A stretch of 18,696 bases of DNA from an uncultured Lachnospiraceae bacterium. Its GTDB lineage: Bacteria > Bacillota > Clostridia > Lachnospirales > Lachnospiraceae. Within the stretch, counting starts at the first letter, position 1. Each line of letters opens with the position of its first letter. Below the pieces are notes generated by a model that was given only the letters and a program-made list of their open reading frames with translations, was not told the DNA's origin and did not search any database. The stretch spans positions 1 to 18,696 of the forward strand of contig CAKRGM010000045.1 in NCBI GenBank assembly GCA_934330725.1, given 5' to 3'. This document shows, piece after piece, positions 13,535 to 18,696 of this stretch. The translations under genes and the position numbers were made by a program.

Positions 13535-14176
13535 TCAATCACGTGTTTCAAAAACAATAAGTATTCCTTTTTTTATAATAACCAAAGCTGTGTCATCTGT
13601 TATTTCATTGCTCTGGCACACGCTTGCGCCCTGCTTTAATAAAAAATCTTTTGCAGGATATTTTACTCCTTTTAAAGTAATTACAGCCTCCTGTGACATT
13701 GCTGCAAATGAAAGGAATCCGCCATATTGTTCTTTTCTTTGTATTTCAAATGATTTATCCTTTAGATAAATTTTATTATGCGGATCATATATTGCACATT
13801 CTATGCCTTTATCCATGGCATTTTTCATACAGAATATATTATTTATGGCATGATCATACCGGCTTCCCGTAGCACCAATTATGCTTATCCGTACAGGAGC
13901 TGCTTCAACAGCCCTATTTATCGCAAGTTCTGTATCCGTATAATCCTTTTCTGTCGGATAAGTTATAATCTTTCTTCTTCCTCTGTATTTTTCAAGTACT
14001 GCCTTATCCACTGAATCATAATCACCGAGAATACAATCAACATCTGTCCCAAGTGCATCGGCATGCACAAGTCCGCTGTCTGCGGCTATAACATAATCAA
14101 ACTTTTTATTTTCAAGCCACTCAGACGCCCAGTTATAATCAACGCTGCCGCCGGTAATTATCAGAATATCCTTCAT
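13535..14176 (-). CDS. thiN: Thiamine pyrophosphokinase
   Basis: This cytoplasmic enzyme transfers pyrophosphate from ATP to thiamine, making the active cofactor thiamine diphosphate. From the ATG at 14176 it has 213 residues, the usual length. Family motifs are IAADSG at 30-35, ILGDYDS at 49-55 with Mg-binding Asp residues, YPTEKDYTDTELA at 73-85 and GATGSRYDH at 101-109. The C-terminal half is the small beta domain, with SNEI at 189-192 as in thiamine-binding sites. The open frame continues upstream in phase to 14257, but AAGGAGGGC lies just before 14176 and the extra residues match nothing, so I use 14176. The usual Firmicute neighbours rpe and rsgA are not here. Its 5' gap carries three complementary segments (separate entry). 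A hairpin terminator follows. Confidence 0.93.
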   Translation of the reverse strand: MKDILIITGGSVDYNWASEWLENKKFDYVIAADSGLVHADALGTDVDCILGDYDSVDKAVLEKYRGRRKIITYPTEKDYTDTELAINRAVEAAPVRISIIGATGSRYDHAINNIFCMKNAMDKGIECAIYDPHNKIYLKDKSFEIQRKEQYGGFLSFAAMSQEAVITLKGVKYPAKDFLLKQGASVCQSNEITDDTALVIIKKGILIVFETRD

Positions 14177-14204
14177 CCATGCCCTCCTTTTTCCAGTATA
14201 ACTT

Positions 14205-14264
14205 CCTGTGCATTTTACTATCCATACGTTAAATTGCACAGGATAGCAGTCTGCCACCCTGTGC
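14205..14264 (-). promoter_or_regulatory. Leader with three mutually complementary segments upstream of thiN
   Basis: In the minus-strand RNA segment A is GCACAGG (14258-14264), segment B is CCUGUGCA (14235-14242) and segment C is UGCACAGG (14205-14212). B can pair with A (7 bp, plus inner GCA/UGC and flanking AAUU pairs) or with C (8 bp), but not with both. C ends about 18 nt before the AGGAGG site of thiN. A weak TATAAT at 14287-14292 could start the transcript. No TPP riboswitch core (CUGAGA) is found. The arrangement looks like a conformational switch or a dyad operator; neither is proven. Confidence 0.45.
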
Positions 14265-14319
14265 TAAATTCTTTTTAATATATCAGATTATATATCACCA
14301 ATATATCTTATTTTTTATT

Positions 14320-15705
14320 TTACCTGCCTGTAAGATATTCATCAATACCCTTGGCAGCAGCTTTACCTGCTCCCATTGCAAGAATAACTGTAGCAGCACC
14401 TGTAACTGCATCGCCGCCGGCATATACGCCTTCTTTTGTTGTCTTTCCTGTTTCTTCTTCTGCAATAATACACTGTCTCTTATTTACATCAAGTCCCTTT
14501 GTTGTTGAATGAATAAGAGGATTTGGTGATGTTCCAAGTGACATAATTACAGCGTCAAGATCCATTTCAAATTCAGAGCCCGGTATTTCAACAGGTCTTC
14601 TTCTGCCTGAAGCATCAGGTTCACCAAGTTCCATCTTCACGCATTTAATACCTTTTACCCAGCCGTTTTCATCTGTAACAATCTCTGTAGGATTAGTAAG
14701 AAGATCAAAAATAATTCCCTCTTCCTTTGCATGATGCACTTCTTCTGCTCTTGCAGGAAGTTCTTCCTCACTTCTTCTGTAAACGATATGTACTTCTGCA
14801 CCAAGTCTTAATGCCGTTCTTGCTGCATCCATTGCAACGTTACCACCTCCAACAACAGCAACTTTAGTAAATCTCTTAATAGGAGTATCATAATTATCAT
14901 CAAAAGCCTTCATAAGGTTGCTTCTTGTAAGGTATTCATTTGCTGAAAATACACCATTTGCATTTTCACCCTTTATTCCCATGAATCTCGGAAGGCCGGC
15001 ACCCGAACCTACGAATACTGCATCAAAGCCTTCTTCATCAATAAGCTGGTCAATTGTCATTGATTTACCAATTACTACATTTGTTTCAATTTTAACGCCA
15101 AGGCTCTTTACATTTTCAATTTCATTTGCAACAACTGTCTGCTTTGGAAGTCGAAATTCCGGAATACCATATACCAATACTCCGCCTGCTTCATGAAGAG
15201 CTTCAAATATTGTTACATCATATCCCATTTTAGCAAGGTCTCCGGCACATGTAAGTCCTGAAGGACCAGAACCAATGACAGCAACTTTCTTGCCCTTTTT
15301 CTCTGTTGGTTTTTCCGGTTTGATATTGTTTTCTCTTGCCCAGTCAGCAACAAATCTTTCAAGCTTACCAATTGAAATTGGCTCTCCTTTGATTCCACGG
15401 ATACATTTTCCTTCACACTGGCTCTCCTGTGGACAAACACGTCCGCAGACAGCAGGAAGTGCTGAGGACTGGCTTATTATCTTATATGCCTCTTCTATAT
15501 TGCCTTCCTTAACCTGGTGAATGAATCCCGGGATGTTAATTGATACAGGACATCCCTTCATGCACTGTGCATTTTTACAATTAATACATCTTGAAGCTTC
15601 ATTAGTTGCTTCATCCTGATTATATCCAAGACAGACTTCTTTAAAATTCTTATTTCTTACATCAGGTGCCTGTTCTCTTACTGGCACTTTTTTCATTACA
15701 TCCAT
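14320..15705 (-). CDS. nfnB: NfnB: NADPH-binding subunit of NADH-dependent ferredoxin:NADP+ oxidoreductase (GltA-like)
   Basis: The Nfn complex couples NADH and reduced ferredoxin oxidation to reduction of two NADP+ by electron bifurcation or confurcation, in the cytoplasm. The 461 residues hold two [4Fe-4S] sites in the N-terminal helical domain (Cys 40, 43, 48, 52 and Cys 87, 91, 97, 101). A FAD Rossmann site VIGSGPSG follows at 143-150, then a second dinucleotide site VVGGGNVAMD at 284-293 with RR at 310-311, suited to the NADPH phosphate. The C-terminal flavin motif YAGGDAVTG is present. The fold is that of the glutamate synthase small subunit, but no gltB is nearby and nfnA is directly upstream (46 bases apart), so Nfn is the better name. 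AGGAGG precedes the ATG. No strong terminator is visible after it, so thiN may be reached by readthrough. Confidence 0.93.
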   Translation of the reverse strand: MDVMKKVPVREQAPDVRNKNFKEVCLGYNQDEATNEASRCINCKNAQCMKGCPVSINIPGFIHQVKEGNIEEAYKIISQSSALPAVCGRVCPQESQCEGKCIRGIKGEPISIGKLERFVADWARENNIKPEKPTEKKGKKVAVIGSGPSGLTCAGDLAKMGYDVTIFEALHEAGGVLVYGIPEFRLPKQTVVANEIENVKSLGVKIETNVVIGKSMTIDQLIDEEGFDAVFVGSGAGLPRFMGIKGENANGVFSANEYLTRSNLMKAFDDNYDTPIKRFTKVAVVGGGNVAMDAARTALRLGAEVHIVYRRSEEELPARAEEVHHAKEEGIIFDLLTNPTEIVTDENGWVKGIKCVKMELGEPDASGRRRPVEIPGSEFEMDLDAVIMSLGTSPNPLIHSTTKGLDVNKRQCIIAEEETGKTTKEGVYAGGDAVTGAATVILAMGAGKAAAKGIDEYLTGR

Positions 15706-15751
15706 TACTAATCCTCCTAATATGCATTAAACAATGGCAAATTCATGTTAT

Positions 15752-16633
15752 TTAGTTGCAATTGCCACATCCGCCATGATGTGTATCGCCTTCCTGAAGC
15801 TTAAGCATTGCTCTTCCCTCTTCAGTTTTATACATCTGCTGACGCTTCATAGCCTGATCGAAATCAACTTTATGTCCGTCAAATTCAGGGCCATCAACAC
15901 ATGCAAATTTAACCTCATCACCTACCTGTAAACGACAGGCGCCACACATTCCGGTACCATCTACCATAATAGGATTCATACTTACAACTGTAGGAATATT
16001 AAGCTCCTTTGTAAGAAGACAGACAAATTTCATCATTATCAATGGTCCTATTGCTACACAAAGGTCATATTTTTTACCCTGATTTGTTACCAGGTCTTTA
16101 ATAACATCTGTTCCCATACCTTTTCTGACATAACTGCCATCATCTGTTGTTATGTACAAGTTACCTGCGACAGCCTTCATCTGTTCTTCAAGGATAATAA
16201 GATCTTTTGTCTTTGCTCCGACAATAACATCAACATCAACTCCATTTTCATGAAGCCATTTCACCTGAGGGTAAACCGGAGCTGTACCAACACCACCGGC
16301 AACAAAAAGAATTTTCTTTTTCTTCAATTCTTCAATATCCTCATGAATAAGTTCTGATGCACATCCTAAAGGTCCAACAAAATCCTGAAATGCATCTCCT
16401 GCTTTTAAATGTGACATTTTTTCTGTTGATGCGCCAACAATCTGGAATACAATTGTAATCGTTCCATTTTCTCTGTCATAGTCACATATTGTAAGTGGAA
16501 TTCTTTCCCCTTTCTCGTCAATTTTGGCGATAATAAACTGCCCCGGATGGCAATGTCTTGCTACTCTTGGTGCTTCAACATCCATCAGGAAAATTTTTTC
16601 TGCTAATTTCTCAGCTTTCTGAATTTTGTACAT
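15752..16633 (-). CDS. nfnA: NfnA: NADH-binding subunit of NADH-dependent ferredoxin:NADP+ oxidoreductase
   Basis: NfnA accepts electrons from NADH on FAD and passes them through a [2Fe-2S] cluster. The 293 residues follow the ferredoxin reductase plan. A FAD domain contains HPGQFIIAK at 29-37 and RIPLTICDYD at 44-53, and an NAD domain contains FVAGGVGTAPVYP at 110-122. A C-terminal iron-sulphur binding region follows. There Cys 230, 233 and 245 keep the spacing of PyrK-type [2Fe-2S] proteins, while the position of the first Cys is Asp 225 (VDGTGMCGAC). An Asp ligand was described for Thermotoga NfnA, which supports this assignment over PyrK or sulphide dehydrogenase. The tail ends HHGGCGNCN, with two extra cysteines. 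AAAGGGG precedes the ATG. It is the first gene of the nfn transcript. Confidence 0.93.
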   Translation of the reverse strand: MYKIQKAEKLAEKIFLMDVEAPRVARHCHPGQFIIAKIDEKGERIPLTICDYDRENGTITIVFQIVGASTEKMSHLKAGDAFQDFVGPLGCASELIHEDIEELKKKKILFVAGGVGTAPVYPQVKWLHENGVDVDVIVGAKTKDLIILEEQMKAVAGNLYITTDDGSYVRKGMGTDVIKDLVTNQGKKYDLCVAIGPLIMMKFVCLLTKELNIPTVVSMNPIMVDGTGMCGACRLQVGDEVKFACVDGPEFDGHKVDFDQAMKRQQMYKTEEGRAMLKLQEGDTHHGGCGNCN

Positions 16634-16653
16634 TTTCGTACCCCTTTCAAAAT

Positions 16654-16681
16654 ATTATATTAAAATGCGTTAACATATAAA
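16654..16681 (-). promoter_or_regulatory. Likely promoter of nfnAB
   Basis: A perfect TATAAT (16654-16659) has TTTATA (16676-16681) 16 bases upstream on the minus strand. It lies in the 65-bp gap between the TPR membrane protein and nfnA, about 20 bases before the nfnA ATG. No terminator is visible in the gap, so upstream readthrough is also possible. Confidence 0.45.
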
Positions 16682-16698
16682 GCATCATCTCATCTGGC

Positions 16699-18396
16699 TT
16701 AATATTCACTACAGGTAAAACTGCCCGCATTTTCAACAACTTTATAGCACTTCTTATCTTTCAGACCTACACCAAAATAACCTTGTGTTTTAACATCCTG
16801 GCCTTCCTTGACATCATATCTTATATAATACATTTCTATATCGCTTACTGTTATTTTGGACTGGTAAACAAAAGAAACTGCATTTCCATTATTATCCTGT
16901 GTTCCTGATGAATCGATTGCATTTAACTGTGCCATCCTGTTTTTCAATACACACAACGCTTCATCATAACTTAAATCTGCAACTATATCATAATTTTTCT
17001 TTATTACTGAACTCTTCTCACCATTTTCACTTATTATTACAACCGAAAGCACTGTATTACCAACCGGAATCTCAACCGGTCCTGCATATCTGTCAGAATT
17101 TTCATCAGGGGATGAACCATCAAACGTATAATATGCGGTATCGCCCTCAGATATATTCTCAATTGTAAAAACTGTTCCCTGATTATATTTACCCGATTCC
17201 GGATTAATCACAGGTGCATCAGGAACCTTAAAAACAACGTTATAGGTAAGATCCGACTCTTCACTATATATACCTTTTTCATTTTTTACAACAGCCCTTA
17301 CGCGTGTTGTTCCTTCATCGAGTAATATAGCCTTTGAATACTTTGAACCGTCCGTCTTTGGATCAGTACCATCTGTTGTATACAGTAATATACCATCACC
17401 CGGCTGTTCAAAAGTAAGCTTTAGCGCTTTCGAATATGTTCCTGCATCTTCGGACGGCTTCGGTGCATCTGGCATATATCCTTCGAGATATTTAAAACCT
17501 TCTTCATTCTTATACTGTTCCAGTATTTCATTCAGCTCATCTGCCTTAGAATTATCATAGTAATACTTTCCAAGCGTCTCCAATGCTTTTTGATTATTTT
17601 TGTCTTTTTCCAGCACCTTTTTAACATAATCTACAGCCTTATCATCATTTCCCGTCTTAAAACAGCATGTATACATTTTTTCCATTAAATCAACATTATT
17701 TCTGCCATCGGCCATTTCATATGCTTTTTCAAAATACGTTTCTGCATCAGCATAATTACCCTGATTATAATATTCCATTGCCTTATCATAATTATAGCCA
17801 AAAGAAGCCTTCTTGTTATTATTCACTACCAGTACAGCTACTACTGCTGCTATTATGATAACTGCAGCAACAACCGATATTATTATTATTTTTTTCTTTT
17901 TATTTTTTGCAGCATTATGTTTATTAGTATTATTCTTATCACTATTTTCGTTATCAGGCACAGGAGTTTTTTGCATTGTTTTATCATTAGTGTCTGAACC
18001 ATCAGACGTCATTGCCTGATTGACTGTCATATTATTGTTACCGGCAGAATTATATGTTTTATTTTGTATATTCGGTGATGACTGACTGCCCGTTACAGAT
18101 GCATTATCATTTGTAACAGCATTTTCATTGCTGGTTCCCATATCAGCAATTCCATCTTGTGCATAAGCTGCCCTGGCTACATCAGTTTCCTCTTCTATCA
18201 GTCTCTTTATTGACTGTTCCATCTCATCATCAATTGGAGACTGAGCATTATAATTATTACAAATGTTAACTTTTGTTTTCTCAATATCAGCTCTGTTTAT
18301 AACCTGAGTTATGTCCAGATCTTCTTTTCTTAATATACGAGTATCATCCAGGCTATTTACATCTTTATTCTGCTTATCACTATTGTTGTTATCCAT
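16699..18396 (-). CDS. Single-pass membrane protein with outer TPR and two chitobiase C-terminal-like (CHB_HEX_C) repeats
   Basis: No specific function is known to me. From the ATG at 18396 (565 residues) the first 165 residues are cytoplasmic, polar, Asn/Thr/Asp-rich and probably unfolded. A membrane helix lies at about 170-191, preceded by a KNKKKK stop-transfer cluster. An outer TPR-like region follows at about 200-290 (YYNQGNYADAETYFEKAY and DKAVDYVKKVLEKDKNNQKALETLGKYY). Two Ig-like beta modules of the CHB_HEX_C_1 type lie at about 308-388 and 394-471; the first has LLYTTDGTDPKTDGSKY and the second AYYTFDGSSPDENSDRY. The last 90 residues form an unnamed domain with two Cys (near 550 and 562). 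GAGG six bases upstream supports this start over one at 18408. A role in binding or organising surface material is plausible from the domains only. Confidence 0.82.
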   Translation of the reverse strand: MDNNNSDKQNKDVNSLDDTRILRKEDLDITQVINRADIEKTKVNICNNYNAQSPIDDEMEQSIKRLIEEETDVARAAYAQDGIADMGTSNENAVTNDNASVTGSQSSPNIQNKTYNSAGNNNMTVNQAMTSDGSDTNDKTMQKTPVPDNENSDKNNTNKHNAAKNKKKKIIIISVVAAVIIIAAVVAVLVVNNNKKASFGYNYDKAMEYYNQGNYADAETYFEKAYEMADGRNNVDLMEKMYTCCFKTGNDDKAVDYVKKVLEKDKNNQKALETLGKYYYDNSKADELNEILEQYKNEEGFKYLEGYMPDAPKPSEDAGTYSKALKLTFEQPGDGILLYTTDGTDPKTDGSKYSKAILLDEGTTRVRAVVKNEKGIYSEESDLTYNVVFKVPDAPVINPESGKYNQGTVFTIENISEGDTAYYTFDGSSPDENSDRYAGPVEIPVGNTVLSVVIISENGEKSSVIKKNYDIVADLSYDEALCVLKNRMAQLNAIDSSGTQDNNGNAVSFVYQSKITVSDIEMYYIRYDVKEGQDVKTQGYFGVGLKDKKCYKVVENAGSFTCSEY

Positions 18397-18487
18397 AAAG
18401 AACCTCATTCCTATATCGTTTTTATTAAATATCGCTTTCTGTTAAATAAAATGCATATCAATTTACATTATTTATAAAAATCAGTAT

Positions 18488-18694
18488 TTATTCCCTGTTT
18501 TTTAAATTTATTTTGTTAAACCCATACATTACAGCATGATTTTTCTCATTAACCATTAATTTATCAGTTAGAACTATAATATCATAAGAATATTTATTTA
18601 TCAACCTCGATAACTTTTGACCAGCTTTGAAAGGTAAATTTATTTTACAGCCTGCCAATTTGGAAGATTCATATTTTTCACATTTCTTATAAAT
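18488..18694 (-). CDS. C-terminal 68 codons of a gene cut by the window edge; possibly HPr-like
   Basis: The minus strand is open from the window edge (18694) to a TAA at 18488-18490 with no in-frame stop. The other two minus frames are closed early. The reading ends 91 bases before the TPR protein gene, a normal gene spacing. The peptide contains KINLPFKAGQKLSRLINKYS and then YDIIVLTDKLMVNEKNHAVM. Its alternation (helix, then SYDI strand, then a V-N-x-K turn and hydrophobic strand) resembles the second half of HPr phosphocarrier-like proteins, but key residues are missing and this is a weak guess. The start lies outside the window. Confidence 0.55.
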   Translation of the reverse strand: MYKKCEKYESSKLAGCKINLPFKAGQKLSRLINKYSYDIIVLTDKLMVNEKNHAVMYGFNKINLKNRE

Positions 18695-18696
18695 TT

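Noticed and set aside
14177..14257. A 27-residue N-terminal extension of thiamine pyrophosphokinase
   Set aside because: The frame is open, but the strong ribosome site lies before 14176 and the extension runs through the complementary leader segments.
14177..14319. TPP riboswitch upstream of thiN
   Set aside because: The conserved CUGAGA and the paired ACC/GGU core are not found; the hairpins present are of another kind.
14320..15705. Naming this gene as the glutamate synthase small subunit (gltD/gltA)
   Set aside because: There is no glutamate synthase large subunit nearby, and the adjacent NfnA-type gene with the Asp-containing [2Fe-2S] site favours NfnB.

Overview
The window is AT-rich, and every gene I can support lies on the minus strand, so transcription runs from high to low coordinates. 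Three things point to an anaerobic Firmicute, most likely a Lachnospiraceae-type gut Clostridium: strong AGGAGG-type ribosome binding sites before most genes, extended -10 promoters (TGnTATAAT), and the gene content (a biotin-dependent Na+ decarboxylase, an Nfn-type bifurcating transhydrogenase, chemotaxis, and lipoproteins with short lipoboxes). The taxonomic placement is an inference from style and content; there is no rRNA or other marker here.

Layout in transcription order (high to low coordinates). (1) At the right edge is the last 68 codons of a gene cut by the window, possibly HPr-like. It is followed by a single-pass membrane protein with an Asn/Thr-rich cytoplasmic N-terminus and an outer TPR plus two chitobiase C-terminal-like domains. 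(2) Next is nfnA-nfnB, the two subunits of NADH-dependent ferredoxin:NADP+ oxidoreductase. Then comes thiamine pyrophosphokinase behind a 143-nt gap that holds three mutually complementary segments, and a terminator. (3) A five-gene operon follows: acyl-CoA-type carboxyltransferase, OadG-like lipoprotein, biotin carrier, OadB-type Na+ pump subunit and OadA-type pyruvate/oxaloacetate carboxyltransferase, ended by a strong terminator. (4) Then a methyl-accepting chemotaxis protein with its own promoter, and a small lipoprotein with three 11-residue repeats whose stop codon lies inside its terminator stem. (5) Next are glutamine-dependent NAD+ synthetase and an overlapping HAD phosphatase. (6) Last is an exopolysaccharide cassette (Alg14-like, Alg13-like and a polyprenyl-phosphate sugar transferase) from a promoter at the very end of the HAD gene, with a hairpin terminator at the left edge.

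How the genes work together. The decarboxylase operon is the most distinctive part. It combines homologues of all three Propionibacterium transcarboxylase components (12S, 5S and 1.3S) with the membrane parts of a Na+-pumping decarboxylase. Carboxyl groups could therefore pass from an acyl-CoA or oxaloacetate via biotin to the pump, or between the two substrates. NfnAB links NADH, ferredoxin and NADPH pools, so two neighbouring transcription units both concern anaerobic energy conservation. The Alg14/Alg13 pair and the priming transferase would start a cell-surface polysaccharide on a lipid carrier.

No CRISPR array, insertion sequence, tRNA, rRNA or phage gene was seen. No intergenic stretch exceeds 300 bases. 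The longest are 5336-5578 (nadE promoter, small hairpins and a terminator) and 7761-7999 (MCP promoter and a terminator).
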